Part shown: positions 9,146 through 17,781 of the stretch, one piece after another
How positions within the stretch are numbered: the stretch's first letter is position 1
How the letters are laid out: each line of letters begins with the position of its first letter
Source: Cytobacillus oceanisediminis
Lineage (GTDB): Bacteria > Bacillota > Bacilli > Bacillales > Cytobacillaceae
Assembly: GCF_003182355.1 (NCBI RefSeq)
Contig: NZ_QGTW01000009.1
Location: 124,001 to 188,000, forward strand
Reading direction: 5' to 3'
DNA: 64,000 bases
Notes under the pieces: model-generated
Told to the model about the DNA's origin: nothing
The model's database searches: none
Seen by the model: only the letters and a program-made list of their open reading frames with translations
Position numbers and translations under genes: made by a program

Positions 9146-9412
9146 TTAAATAGAGGTTGCCATTATTTTTATTTTATAGGAGTAATCTTCTATAGACAGG
9201 TCAATCTTGGTTTTATAATCATTAAATTCATCATTATAGGTGACTATATCAATTGAGGCAATTTCATTTATTTTTACCGGTTTGGAACAGCGTGTTGACC
9301 ATGAATTCTTCTCTTTTCTCTTATTCTCCTCCTGGCCAGTTTCTTCAGCTTTGCTTTTGGTTGATACATAGCCTGTTTCACTGCATGCAGCAAGAAGCAA
9401 TGCAGACAGCAC
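9146..9412 (-). pseudogene. Lipoprotein-like fragment, probably frameshifted in the signal peptide
   Basis: The minus-strand frame from GTG 9412 reads VLSALLLAACSETG, a good lipobox (L-A-A-C), then a charged region and a KTKIDLSIEDYSYKIKI end. There is no ribosome binding site at that GTG and an in-frame TGA lies just before it. The adjacent frame upstream reads KITKFKLAKMLSV, a plausible start of the same signal peptide. A one-base slip near 9412-9416 would restore a normal lipoprotein of about 105 residues. Either a pseudogene or a sequencing error. No family recognised. Confidence 0.45.
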
Positions 9413-9471
9413 TCAACTGATAACATTTTAGCCAATTTAAACTTGGTAATTTTCGCGTAAAAATCACTTTT

Positions 9472-10278
9472 TTATCTTTTGTAAAAAAAGTTCATGCAGA
9501 AATTCTCATTACCTGCTGTAAAGCCCATTTCAAAAAGTTCTTCGAAGTAAAGCTCCTCTAGTTTTTTATTCAAAATGCAGTAGAAATAAGCGATCGGTTT
9601 CGCAACAAAACTCGATTTCATTTTTCGGATCAGCTGCTTAAAAGAATGGATGGCTGTATCCAGTAGCTGATGCTGATCGCGATTGTTCCTGTATGCGGCA
9701 ATCTTGGTCATTCTCCAAAATTCTTCAATGTTCTTTCCTTCTGGGAAAAAGTACTTCACAATATCCACGAAAGATTTGGGAACACGATCACTTGTAAAAG
9801 TGTAGTCCAGCCCGGTTTCGTTACGTTTAGTATTCTCTTGATTTTTAATAGCTTTAGAAAGATTACTAGTTTTATTATGGTGGTCCATTTTTTCTTCCTT
9901 TGGTGGTTCACTCTTGGGAAAACGATTGAAAACATAAAGGTTGCTGGATTGGGATCCGTTTTTTCGTTCTGTTTCATGGACTGTGAAAATGCCTAGCTCT
10001 GCAGCTTTGGCGATCATTCTTTTAAAAGTGGAACGGGAAATGCCGTTGCCGTTGTAATCTTCGTGGATTGCTTTTAAAACGGTTCCGATCTTTGCATTGG
10101 ACACTCCAGGAATCTTGGCTGCAAATCGGGCCAGCCTTTTTAAACCAACAAGCTCGCCTTTTGAGAAATTATCCTTATGTAAAGCAAGCCACATTTCTAA
10201 ATGTGTATTAAACTCCTGAAGATTTCTAAACTGGGAAAACCCTCCAAATTGATCAACATTGCCTGCTTTTAAATTCAT
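9472..10278 (-). CDS. Putative helix-turn-helix/replication-type protein
   Basis: Soluble basic protein of 268 residues from ATG 10278 (AAAGGGCGGTG upstream; the GTG at 10299 overlaps that site). MNLKAGNVDQFGGFSQFRNLQEFN is followed by a stretch at about 40-105 that looks like a winged helix: KGELVGLKRLARFAAKIPGV, ISRSTFKRMIAKAAELGIF. A linker comes next, then a helical C-terminal part. Similar proteins occur widely in Bacillus genomes as uncharacterised HTH proteins, and the layout recalls plasmid/phage replication proteins. Function unknown. It is isolated in a gene-poor segment, which would fit a mobile-element remnant. Confidence 0.75.
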   Translation of the reverse strand: MNLKAGNVDQFGGFSQFRNLQEFNTHLEMWLALHKDNFSKGELVGLKRLARFAAKIPGVSNAKIGTVLKAIHEDYNGNGISRSTFKRMIAKAAELGIFTVHETERKNGSQSSNLYVFNRFPKSEPPKEEKMDHHNKTSNLSKAIKNQENTKRNETGLDYTFTSDRVPKSFVDIVKYFFPEGKNIEEFWRMTKIAAYRNNRDQHQLLDTAIHSFKQLIRKMKSSFVAKPIAYFYCILNKKLEELYFEELFEMGFTAGNENFCMNFFYKR

Positions 10279-10433
10279 ATAAATGCACCGCCCTTTCACC
10301 TTCTATATACAGTTGAGGGGAGGAAAAGGTCAGGGTGGTTTTTGCGGGATTGTGTCGAAATGGTGAACATTAATTTGGGCCAGTTTCATTCCAGGGGAGG
10401 CCGATGGATGGAAGGACAAACTTGAATAACGCA

Positions 10434-10464
10434 AAATAAAAAATCCGGCCAAATAATGGCCGGA
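10434..10464 (-). terminator. Minus-strand terminator-like hairpin
   Basis: TCCGGCCA (10444-10451) and TGGCCGGA (10457-10464) form an 8-bp stem. On the minus strand it is followed by TTTTTTATTTT. No gene immediately upstream on that strand was identified, so it may be a remnant or insulate the gene at 9472. Confidence 0.6.
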
Positions 10465-10822
10465 CCTAAAGGGGTAAAGAAAAAGGGCTGTATAATGTTT
10501 CGGTACAAATCTTATTGTAATGCGTAAATATTAACAAACTATGAACAAGATAAATCTAAACTATTAAAAATAAATCCTATCTAAATACGTTGAGAAATTG
10601 TTCCTTTAGAATAAGGAGCCTTTCACCGTGTGCATTAAAACGTTAGTGATAAAGCGGAAGGAATACGGGTAAAGAGGGAAGAAGATAGTGGAGCATAATC
10701 CTGGTGGATTAAAGGTGGCTGAGGATAGAAGGACTATAAATAACCAGTTGCAATTTTTAGCATGTTTAGGTGCATAGAAAAAGGGCAGCACACAGGCGAA
10801 AGGCTGATTCTAGCTAAAATAA
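10465..10822. other. Gene-free stretch
   Basis: About 360 bp between the hairpin at 10444 and the terminator of the YibF-like gene. I see no supportable ORF, promoter or repeat here. Confidence 0.5.
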
Positions 10823-10862
10823 AAAACATCCCCTATTTCAACTATGGAAATAAGGGGTGCTT
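10823..10862 (-). terminator. Terminator of the YibE/F operon
   Basis: CATCCCCTATTTC pairs with GGAAATAAGGGGTG (10828-10860); on the minus strand a run of six T follows. It lies 16 nt beyond the stop of the downstream YibE/F gene. Confidence 0.85.
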
Positions 10863-10878
10863 GTAGTTATTCATAAGT

Positions 10879-11655
10879 CTATTCAACCGTTTCATTTTTA
10901 TTTCTATTTTTTACTAAAAACGCTGCAGTAATCCAGGCAGTGACCGGAATAACCAGCGTTACCCCAATTCCTGCACAAAGGATCGTGATCATCTCAGCAC
11001 TAAAGATCTTTGAATTAACGATTTCTCCGGCAGAATAGGATAGATCTTTAAACCAAATAAGCAGTGCCAGGTATCCGCCAAAGAAAGCAAAAAATAACGT
11101 GTTCGTACTTGTTCCCAAGATATCCTTTCCAATGTTTAAGCCAGCTTGAAATAAGTCTTTCCTGCTGATGTCTGGATGATGATAATGGATTTCCCGCATC
11201 GGAGAGGAGATGGCCATCGCAGCATCTGTGATGGCTCCGATTGTACTCATGATGATGACAGAAGCGGCAATTTTAACAAAATCGACTCCAATATAAAGGG
11301 AAAACACACTCAGTTCTTCTACTTCCTCTTCACCAAATCCCTGGATCATCGCCTTCTCTGTAACAAGGACAATAAACATGATTAAGATTACAATGGTGAT
11401 GATCGAAGACATAAATGCTGTTTTGGTCTTAATGTTCACTTCGTTTATATAAAAAAGATTGATACAGCTAATCACAGCACATGCAATCAAAGTGACGATA
11501 ATCGGATTGATATTAGGGTCGTTCATAAAAAAGAGGACAAAAATAATCATGCCAAAGTTAAAGAAGATAGCAAAAAAGGATCTTGCTCCTTTTTTTCCGC
11601 CGATTAGGGTCATCAAAAAAAATAATATGGCAGCCAGCAAAACTAATGCATTCAT
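10879..11655 (-). CDS. YibE/F family membrane protein (YibF-like)
   Basis: Integral membrane protein of 258 residues with about seven helices. It lacks the extracytoplasmic N-terminal domain of its partner. Family marks include IMSTIGAITDAAMAIS and a D-I-L-G-T-S-T-N-T-L-F-F-A-F-F-G-G-Y segment, both repeated in the upstream gene. YibE/F proteins are a widespread pair of unknown function in Firmicutes, probably a transporter. The ATG overlaps the stop of the upstream gene by 4 nt (ATGA), so translation is coupled and the two probably form one complex. Confidence 0.85.
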   Translation of the reverse strand: MNALVLLAAILFFLMTLIGGKKGARSFFAIFFNFGMIIFVLFFMNDPNINPIIVTLIACAVISCINLFYINEVNIKTKTAFMSSIITIVILIMFIVLVTEKAMIQGFGEEEVEELSVFSLYIGVDFVKIAASVIIMSTIGAITDAAMAISSPMREIHYHHPDISRKDLFQAGLNIGKDILGTSTNTLFFAFFGGYLALLIWFKDLSYSAGEIVNSKIFSAEMITILCAGIGVTLVIPVTAWITAAFLVKNRNKNETVE

Positions 11656-12779
11656 GCTCTTGCCCTCTTTCTATTAATAAAAAATATAGAAATATAAAGA
11701 CCGATCGGAATGGTTAGTACGATTCCGATACCGCCAGCAAGCGCCCGGGCTAATTCCAATGAAAGGTTCATGGATAGTGTAAACCCTAATGGTGAATCAT
11801 TCTTTATATACAAAATAAGCATAGGAATGGAACCGCTTATGTAGGCAAAAAACAAGATATTTGTCATGGTGCCCATAATATCTTTGCCAACCTCCATTCC
11901 AGAACGCTTAAGTGCTTTTACCGGAATGTTATGATTCTTTTCATACAAGCTAAACAGGGAAGAAGACATGGTAATGGCTACATCCATAACAGCTCCCAAA
12001 GATCCGATAAATAATCCTGCTAAAAAAACCATTTGATAGGGGCGTGTGATAAATTGCAGCTCTTCATATCTAAGACCCTTTCCAGAGGTTACCCAAATGA
12101 CAAGATAGGTTACCAACAGCGAAATAAATGTAGCCAGTAAGGTTGCAGCAATGGCTGAATAGGTCTTTTCATTAAAACCATTTACGAGCAGCAAGGAAAG
12201 GACAGTAAATAAAATAACCGCTACACTGCATATAAGTAAGAGGCTTGTTTCAGGATTATCCAGATAAACATCCAATGCATATGAGAGGAGTAGTGCATTG
12301 ACTGCCAAACTTATAATCGAAAACAGTCCTTGTTTTTTTCCAACAAGGAGCAGTATCAGGATAAAAATCCATCCTACAATTAGTATGTAATGATCCCGTT
12401 TAAGGTCTATTATCGTTCCAGTTAAACCTGTCCCATCTTCTTTATTCTTGCTTATTGAAACAAATAATTTCTGACCTGCATGAAATTCCTGGTCATAAGC
12501 TTTAGATGCAGAATACTGATTTTTTAGATGAATCAGCTGGCCTATTTTTTCTCCATTCTTTAATTCGGCTTTTAAATGCTGCTCATATAGCCGGTCCTTA
12601 TTATCGTATATATCTGTTACCTCTTCCGAATGAACCAGGTCAACTTCCATAACTTCAGCAATTGGCCGGTCATAGAAAGATTCATTGTGATTTACAAACA
12701 TAACCGAGGCTGCAATACAAAATGCCAGGAAAATGTACAAAATGAATTGATGGTAAGGTATTTTCTTTATATTTTTCAA
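11652..12779 (-). CDS. YibE/F family membrane protein (YibE-like)
   Basis: Membrane protein of 375 residues. One N-terminal helix anchors an extracytoplasmic beta domain of about 120 residues (EVMEVDLVHSEEVTDIYDNKDR...GQKLFVSISK), followed by about seven helices containing GSLGAVMDVAITMSSS and DIMGTMTNILFFAYISGS. TTG 12779 is preferred: GGAGG lies 6 nt upstream and the protein then begins with a basic stretch plus helix. The longer open frame from 12845 has no ribosome binding site. Operon of two with the YibF-like gene. Function unknown. Confidence 0.85.
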   Translation of the reverse strand: MKNIKKIPYHQFILYIFLAFCIAASVMFVNHNESFYDRPIAEVMEVDLVHSEEVTDIYDNKDRLYEQHLKAELKNGEKIGQLIHLKNQYSASKAYDQEFHAGQKLFVSISKNKEDGTGLTGTIIDLKRDHYILIVGWIFILILLLVGKKQGLFSIISLAVNALLLSYALDVYLDNPETSLLLICSVAVILFTVLSLLLVNGFNEKTYSAIAATLLATFISLLVTYLVIWVTSGKGLRYEELQFITRPYQMVFLAGLFIGSLGAVMDVAITMSSSLFSLYEKNHNIPVKALKRSGMEVGKDIMGTMTNILFFAYISGSIPMLILYIKNDSPLGFTLSMNLSLELARALAGGIGIVLTIPIGLYISIFFINRKRARA

Positions 12780-13086
12780 AACAAACCTCCGAGTATTGAA
12801 AATGCAACCTGCTTTACTTAAGACCATTTCGCAGGTCCATTGCAACGGACTAAGAATAACAGGAACATTTTCAAGCAGTCAAGATAATTCACTGCGGTTT
12901 TTCAAGTTGTGACTTCTGATGCAGGTTAGTTAAAACCAAAGATATAGAAGCATCACTGGAAATTATTTGTCTATATGGACAACCATACCACATGAAAATG
13001 AAGCTATGCTAAAACGGAAAGTACCCGGGTATATCCTTCCAAAAAAGAGGTAAAATATGGTTAGCTAATTTTTGGGAGGTTTAATT
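12780..13086. other. Divergent region YibE / catalase
   Basis: About 300 bp. A GGGTAT at 13027-13032, inside GTACCCGGGTAT, could be a sigma-B -10 box for the catalase, but I see no matching GTTTAA-like -35 at the right distance. No other feature found. Confidence 0.35.
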
Positions 13087-14736
13087 GTGGCAGAAAACAA
13101 AAAAATGAATTCTTCAAACGAACAAGATGGGACACGTGAGACGCTGACAACGAGGCAGGGCCATCCAGTAGCAGATAATCAAAACATCCGTACGATTGGA
13201 AGCCGTGGCCCGGCGACACTAGAGAATTACCATTTTATTGAAAAAATTTCCCATTTTGACCGGGAAGAGGTACCGGAGCGTGTGGTACACGCAAGGGGTG
13301 CTGGAGCATTTGGTTATTTTGAAACATATGGAAAAGTTGGAGATGAACCGGTTGAGAAATATACCCGGGCGAAAGTCTTTTCTGGTGCAGGGAAGAGAAC
13401 ACCGTTAATGGTTCGTTTTTCCACAGTAGCAGGAGCAAAGGATTCACCGGAAACAGCACGAGACCCACGTGGCTTTGCGGTAAAAATGTATACGGAAGAT
13501 GGCAATTGGGATTTGGTTGGGAACAACCTGAAAATTTTCTTTATCCGTGATGCGATGAAATTCCCTGATATGATTCATGCATTTAAAGCTGATCCAGTTT
13601 CGAACGTACCAAATCCTGAGCGGATGTTTGACTTTGTATGCCGTACACCTGAGGCTACGCATATGATTACATTCCTGTTCTCACCATGGGGGATTCCAGC
13701 AACTTACCGGCACATGCAGGGTTCCGGTGTAAATACATATAAATGGGTAAATGAAAAAGGTGAGGCAGTGCTGGTGAAGTATCACTGGGAGCCGAAGCAA
13801 GGGATCCGTAACTTAACACAGGAAGAGGCAAACTCTATTCAGGCGAAGAACGTCGGTCATGCAACACAGGATTTATTTGAAGCGATTAAAAGTGGAGACT
13901 ATCCGGAATGGGAGCTCTTTGTGCAGATCATGGAGGATGATTACCATCCTGAACTTGATTTTGATCCGCTCGATGATACCAAGCTTTGGCCGGAGGATAA
14001 GTTCCCATGGCTGCCTGTTGGCCGTATGGTCCTTGATCGGAATCCAGTTGACTACCATGCGGAGATTGAGCAGGCCGCCTTCGGTACAGGGGTTCTTGTC
14101 GATGGAATGGATTTCTCAGATGATAAAATGCTGCAAGGCCGTACCTTTTCTTATTCCGATACGCAGCGCTATCGTGTAGGTGCGAACTATCTGAAATTGC
14201 CAGTGAACGCACCGAAAGTACCTGTTCGCACGAACCAGCATCGTGGCCAAATGGATATCCGTGATCCTAAAGAGTCTGGAGATAATCCGCATATTAACTA
14301 TGAGCCATCGATGAAAGGCGGCTTTAAGGAAGCCGGTCAAGAAAGCCCTACACCTCACCGGCCGACTTATAATGCGGCAGCAATGAGCGCACCTATTGAT
14401 CGTCCAAACAATTACGGTCAAGCCGGCCACACATACCGCAGCTTTGAAGATTGGGAGCGCGATGAATTGATTAAAAACCTATCCGAAGCACTGGCGGTAT
14501 GTGACAAGCGAATTCAAGAGGCTATGATTGAGCACTTCAAACAAGCCGATGAAGATTATGGACGCCGTGTGAAGGAAGGGATCGAAAAGGTTATGAAAGA
14601 AATGCAGGAAATGAACGCTGAAAGCAAAGTTCCGGGCCGTGAAATAGGCAAATCGAAATTTGGTCAAGGCTCAATAGGTGAGAACGAAGCAACAAAAGAA
14701 GCTGTGGAGAAAAGCCACGAAGCAGATCCTTATTAA
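13087..14736 (+). CDS. Monofunctional haem catalase (KatX/KatE-like)
   Basis: Converts hydrogen peroxide to water and oxygen; cytoplasmic tetramer binding haem b. GTG 13087 with GGGAGG upstream gives 549 residues. All catalytic parts are present: distal His68 ([11 protein letters not shown]), the distal Asn at 146 (DLVGNN) and proximal Tyr356 in [17 protein letters not shown]. It is longer than the vegetative KatA type (about 485) and near the length of spore/stress catalases of Bacillus, whose closest subtype I cannot settle from memory. Monocistronic, with its own terminator. Confidence 0.95.
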   Translation: MAENKKMNSSNEQDGTRETLTTRQGHPVADNQNIRTIGSRGPATLENYHFIEKISHFDREEVPERVVHARGAGAFGYFETYGKVGDEPVEKYTRAKVFSGAGKRTPLMVRFSTVAGAKDSPETARDPRGFAVKMYTEDGNWDLVGNNLKIFFIRDAMKFPDMIHAFKADPVSNVPNPERMFDFVCRTPEATHMITFLFSPWGIPATYRHMQGSGVNTYKWVNEKGEAVLVKYHWEPKQGIRNLTQEEANSIQAKNVGHATQDLFEAIKSGDYPEWELFVQIMEDDYHPELDFDPLDDTKLWPEDKFPWLPVGRMVLDRNPVDYHAEIEQAAFGTGVLVDGMDFSDDKMLQGRTFSYSDTQRYRVGANYLKLPVNAPKVPVRTNQHRGQMDIRDPKESGDNPHINYEPSMKGGFKEAGQESPTPHRPTYNAAAMSAPIDRPNNYGQAGHTYRSFEDWERDELIKNLSEALAVCDKRIQEAMIEHFKQADEDYGRRVKEGIEKVMKEMQEMNAESKVPGREIGKSKFGQGSIGENEATKEAVEKSHEADPY

Positions 14737-14753
14737 TCGTAATGTAAAGATGC

Positions 14754-14803
14754 AAGGGCTGCCCCGAAGGTTAGTGAAACTAACTGACGGGCAGCCCTTT
14801 ATA
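14754..14803 (+). terminator. Terminator of catalase gene
   Basis: AAGGGCTGCCCCG pairs with CGGGCAGCCCTTT, with an internal GTTAGT/ACTAAC stem; T-rich after. It starts 17 nt beyond the stop codon. Confidence 0.9.
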
Positions 14804-14841
14804 TTCTGTCATTTATGTGGGGCGTGGTGATTGGATCAAAT

Positions 14842-14890
14842 GTGCCTGAACCCCCAATGCGCTAAAGCATAATGAATAAGGGGACAGGCG
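14842..14890. repeat. GCCTG..CCCC / GGGGACAGGC hairpin (dispersed hairpin family)
   Basis: GCCTGAACCCC (14844-14854) faces GGGGACAGGC (14880-14889), with the GCGCTAAAGCA loop sequence also seen at 8921-8930. It lies between two convergent genes. Third member of the family with 3906 and 8905. Confidence 0.6.
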
Positions 14891-14909
14891 CCTTATTTTC
14901 TGATTCGGG

Positions 14910-15035
14910 CTACTTCCTTTTTTGACTCTTCATTTTATTCATTTCAAGTTCCTCAGCATATTCTTCCTGGGATTTTCCTTGCTTTTGACTTTCAGATTGA
15001 ATTTTTCTGAACTTATTATCATTTAGATTAGGCAT
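14910..15035 (-). CDS. Small hydrophilic protein (41 aa)
   Basis: A minus-strand ATG at 15035 preceded by a near-perfect AAAGGAGGTG site (15041-15050) opens 41 codons: MPNLNDNKFRKIQSESQKQG, then KSQEEYAEELEMNKMKSQKRK. Very hydrophilic, rich in Lys, Gln and Glu, and likely helical or disordered. The ribosome binding site is the strongest evidence. The style resembles the many small spore- or stress-associated proteins of Bacillus, but I recognise no named family. Confidence 0.6.
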   Translation of the reverse strand: MPNLNDNKFRKIQSESQKQGKSQEEYAEELEMNKMKSQKRK

Positions 15036-15167
15036 GTTAACACCTCCTTTTAAACATAAGTATTTTGCACAAAGGTATGAGTATTATTCGATTGTATGCA
15101 ATAACAGAAATAAAGACCTGTTCCAAAGACCCAAAAAAGAGGGAGTGGTTACATAGTTTCTTTCTAT

Positions 15168-15200
15168 CAAAAAAAGACCAGCCCGAATCCCTGGCTGATC
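15168..15200 (-). terminator. Terminator of the LysR gene
   Basis: On the minus strand GATCAGCC, an 8-9 nt loop and GGCTGGTC form a stem (one wobble) followed by seven T. It begins 7 nt beyond the stop codon. Confidence 0.75.
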
Positions 15201-15206
15201 CATCAA

Positions 15207-16100
15207 TTAAACCTCATTCTCTAAATACTCCTCAGATACTGCTATAAACTCCCTAACTGCAAACGACAAATACTTATCCTTTTTCCAAATCATGCCGAGC
15301 TCCAAATTCACATCAGATTCAGAGATTGGAAGGACGGTAAGTGGTTTATTGTTTATATCATTGCATATTTTACTGGGCAATAACGCAACTCCCAGTTTTC
15401 CTTCAACCATTCCCAGCAGGAAGTCCTTTTGGGAGCTTTCGCACACGATATTGGGCTGGAAGTTGTTTTTCGAGCATTCTTCTATAATCAGGTCGTAAAG
15501 TGTGAAGTCTTTTCGGTATAAAATAAAGGGCTCATTTGCTAGTTCTGAGAAGTTGACTTCTTTTTGTGAAGCCAGAGGGTGTTCTTGATGGACAATTAAC
15601 TTTAATGGATCCTTTAAGACATTAATGATTTCAAAATTGCTGCCTTGTGCCGGCACTGTGCAAATCAAGCCAATATCAAGAGAACCGTCTTCTACGCCTT
15701 TTTTTATTTTTTTCGTTCCAACTTCTGTTAAAGTAATTTTTACGAGCGGAAATTTCTCTTTATACTGGCTGATCAACTTTGAAAAGAAAGCCGCGCCTAC
15801 AATTGGCGGAATGCCAATCCTTATTTCTCCGCTCTTAAGCTCCATAATATCTGTTAACTCCAAAGTCAGGTTTTTAAAAGCATGCAGTACTTTCTTTGTA
15901 TTGATTAAAACCGCTTTTCCTGCATCGGTTAATTCTAATTGTTTCGATGAACGGTAAAACAAGGGAACTCCTAATTCGCCTTCCAAATTTTTTATGGCTT
16001 TACTGATCGAAGGCTGTGTTACATGCAGTGTTTGCGATGCTTTTGTAAAACTTAAATGCTTGGCGACTTCCGCAAAATACTCTAAATGCCTTATGTCCAA
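15207..16100 (-). CDS. LysR family transcriptional regulator
   Basis: LysR-type regulator of 297 residues. The N-terminal winged helix, MDIRHLEYFAEVAKHLSFTKAS then LHVTQPSISKAIKNLEGELG, is followed by a helical linker and a periplasmic-binding-like effector domain (SGEIRIGIPPIVGAAFF... to the C-terminus). The TTG at 16100 is chosen because AAAGGAGAGAG precedes it and the homologous N-terminus begins at MDIRHLEYF. It is divergent from malic enzyme with a 175-bp shared region, so it is the likely activator of that gene; the effector may be a carboxylate, which is inference. Confidence 0.9.
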   Translation of the reverse strand: MDIRHLEYFAEVAKHLSFTKASQTLHVTQPSISKAIKNLEGELGVPLFYRSSKQLELTDAGKAVLINTKKVLHAFKNLTLELTDIMELKSGEIRIGIPPIVGAAFFSKLISQYKEKFPLVKITLTEVGTKKIKKGVEDGSLDIGLICTVPAQGSNFEIINVLKDPLKLIVHQEHPLASQKEVNFSELANEPFILYRKDFTLYDLIIEECSKNNFQPNIVCESSQKDFLLGMVEGKLGVALLPSKICNDINNKPLTVLPISESDVNLELGMIWKKDKYLSFAVREFIAVSEEYLENEV

Positions 16101-16168
16101 CAGAACTCTCTCCTTTGATAATGTTATTCCTATAACCAAAAGGAATAAAGTATATAGATTATATGTAT

Positions 16169-16198
16169 TTCATTTATAAGTAACTCTCATTATATAAT
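16169..16198 (+). promoter_or_regulatory. Probable malic enzyme promoter
   Basis: TATAAT at 16193-16198 with only a weak -35 (TTCATT, 16169-16174, 18-nt spacer), as expected of a LysR-activated promoter. Nearly the same block, from GGAATAA to TAATAAACTACAACA, is conserved at 56405-56466 in front of the malic enzyme remnant, which argues that it is functional. Confidence 0.6.
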
Positions 16199-16275
16199 AA
16201 ACTACAACATTGGAATACTGAAAATTATTAATATTCAAATCGGAAGAAATTACTTAATAAAGGGAGCTGGTTCAG

Positions 16276-17481
16276 ATGGATTTGCAAAAAGAATCACTAT
16301 TACTGCACGAGAAGTTTAAAGGGAAGTTATCAGTCGATGTGAAGATGCCGCTTAATAGCATGCAGGATTTAAGCTTAGCCTATTCCCCGGGAGTTGCTGA
16401 GCCCTGCCGGAAAATTCACGATCAGCCGGAGAAGGTCTATGATTATACGATTAAAGGCAATTTAATTGCCGTTGTTTCTGATGGAACTTCCGTTCTCGGG
16501 CTCGGTGATATTGGACCTGAAGCCTCTATGCCTGTCATGGAAGGAAAGGCTGCACTTTTCAAAGCCTTCGCCGGGATAGATGCTTTTCCCATTTGCCTTG
16601 ATACGAAGGACCCTGAAGAAATCATCAAAACAGTCAAGCTGCTTCAGCCATCCTTTGGGGGAATTAACCTAGAAGATATCGCTGCACCGAATTGCTTTTA
16701 CATTGAGGAACGTCTGAAGCAGGAAATGAACATTCCTGTGTTTCATGATGACCAGCATGGAACGGCCATTGTGACGGCTGCGGGATTAATTAATGCGTTA
16801 AAGATTACAGATAAAAAGATCGATGAAATCAAAGTCGTCATCAATGGGGCAGGTGCCGCTGGAATCGCGATTATCAAGCTGCTTATTAATATGGGTGTCA
16901 GCGATATCATCATGTGCGATACAAAAGGAGCTATTTATGAAGGACGGCAGGAACGGATGAACCCGGTCAAAGAGGCTGTTGCCAAAATCACCAATCCGTC
17001 CAAACGCCAAGGCCTGCTTGAGGATGCTATTATTGGCGCAGATGTATTCATCGGGGTTTCTTCAGCAGGAGCATTAACAAAGGAAATGGTACAAACGATG
17101 AATCAGGATGCAATTATTTTTGCTATGGCAAATCCGGTGCCTGAAATCATGCCGGAGGAAGCGAAAGAGGCAGGCGCGAAAGTGGTTGGTACAGGACGCT
17201 CAGATATGCCCAACCAGGTAAATAATGTCCTGGCGTTCCCAGGCATTTTCAGGGGGGCTTTGGACGTCAGGGCCACTGAAATTAATGAAGAAATGAAGAT
17301 GGCAGCTGTAGAAGCGATTGCCGGTTTAATAGATGCTACAGACTTATCACCGGATTATGTCATTCCAGGACCATTGGACAGCAGAGTTGTTCCGGCTGTA
17401 AGGGATGCCGTTGTTAAGGCAGCACAGGAAACAGGCGCAGCACGTATCGAAATCCTGAAAAGTCCTGCATTAAGCAAATAG
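16276..17481 (+). CDS. NAD(P)-dependent malic enzyme
   Basis: Oxidative decarboxylation of L-malate to pyruvate with reduction of NAD(P)+. The 401-residue length is that of the short bacterial type (B. subtilis YtsJ about 410), without the phosphotransacetylase-like tail of MaeB. Visible motifs are SLAYSPGVAEPC with the catalytic tyrosine, TIKGNLIAVVSDGTSVLGLGD, the metal site HDDQHGTAIV, and the nucleotide loop NGAGAAGIA. RBS AAAGGGAG before ATG 16276. Under divergent LysR control. It would supply pyruvate and reducing power during growth on C4 acids or on the acids degraded by the next operons. A remnant of a second copy lies at 56389-56634. Confidence 0.95.
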   Translation: MDLQKESLLLHEKFKGKLSVDVKMPLNSMQDLSLAYSPGVAEPCRKIHDQPEKVYDYTIKGNLIAVVSDGTSVLGLGDIGPEASMPVMEGKAALFKAFAGIDAFPICLDTKDPEEIIKTVKLLQPSFGGINLEDIAAPNCFYIEERLKQEMNIPVFHDDQHGTAIVTAAGLINALKITDKKIDEIKVVINGAGAAGIAIIKLLINMGVSDIIMCDTKGAIYEGRQERMNPVKEAVAKITNPSKRQGLLEDAIIGADVFIGVSSAGALTKEMVQTMNQDAIIFAMANPVPEIMPEEAKEAGAKVVGTGRSDMPNQVNNVLAFPGIFRGALDVRATEINEEMKMAAVEAIAGLIDATDLSPDYVIPGPLDSRVVPAVRDAVVKAAQETGAARIEILKSPALSK

Positions 17482-17781
17482 ACCGAAATTTGTCTGCGGA
17501 GGCATGTTTAATGTTCTTATCATTTATCAGAATATTAATAGTTATTCAGGTTTCTCCCAGTGGAGACTCTATACAACTAGCATCCTATCAAAACAAAAGA
17601 GGAAAAAGTAAGCCTAAAAGTGCCTATTATGGCGCTTTTTTTTTAAAAGAAGAGACCATTTAGCTTTAACTTTGAGCGATTTTTAAGTGATAGATAAAAA
17701 ATGGGATAAAGGGAAAATAAAATAATCGAAGAAATATATAGTAATGCACCTAAAACAAAAAGCTAAAAATGAGGTGATCCT
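17482..17781. other. Spacer malic enzyme / sigma-54 activator
   Basis: 300 bp holding the malic enzyme terminator. A GGAGGCATG at 17497-17505 opens a 35-codon frame that is not conserved in the remnant copy, so I do not call it. No clear promoter for the activator was found. Confidence 0.4.
17616..17644 (+). terminator. Terminator after malic enzyme
   Basis: AAAAGTGCC, loop TATTAT, GGCGCTTTT (one G-T wobble), then a T run. Confidence 0.85.

Noticed and set aside
13021..13032. Sigma-B promoter for catalase
   Set aside because: Only the GGGTAT -10 half is seen; no GTTTAA-like -35 at 12-15 nt.
17505..17612. 35-codon ORF behind malic enzyme with GGAGGC before ATG
   Set aside because: The reading frame is not conserved in the remnant copy at 56620, where it stops after seven codons.
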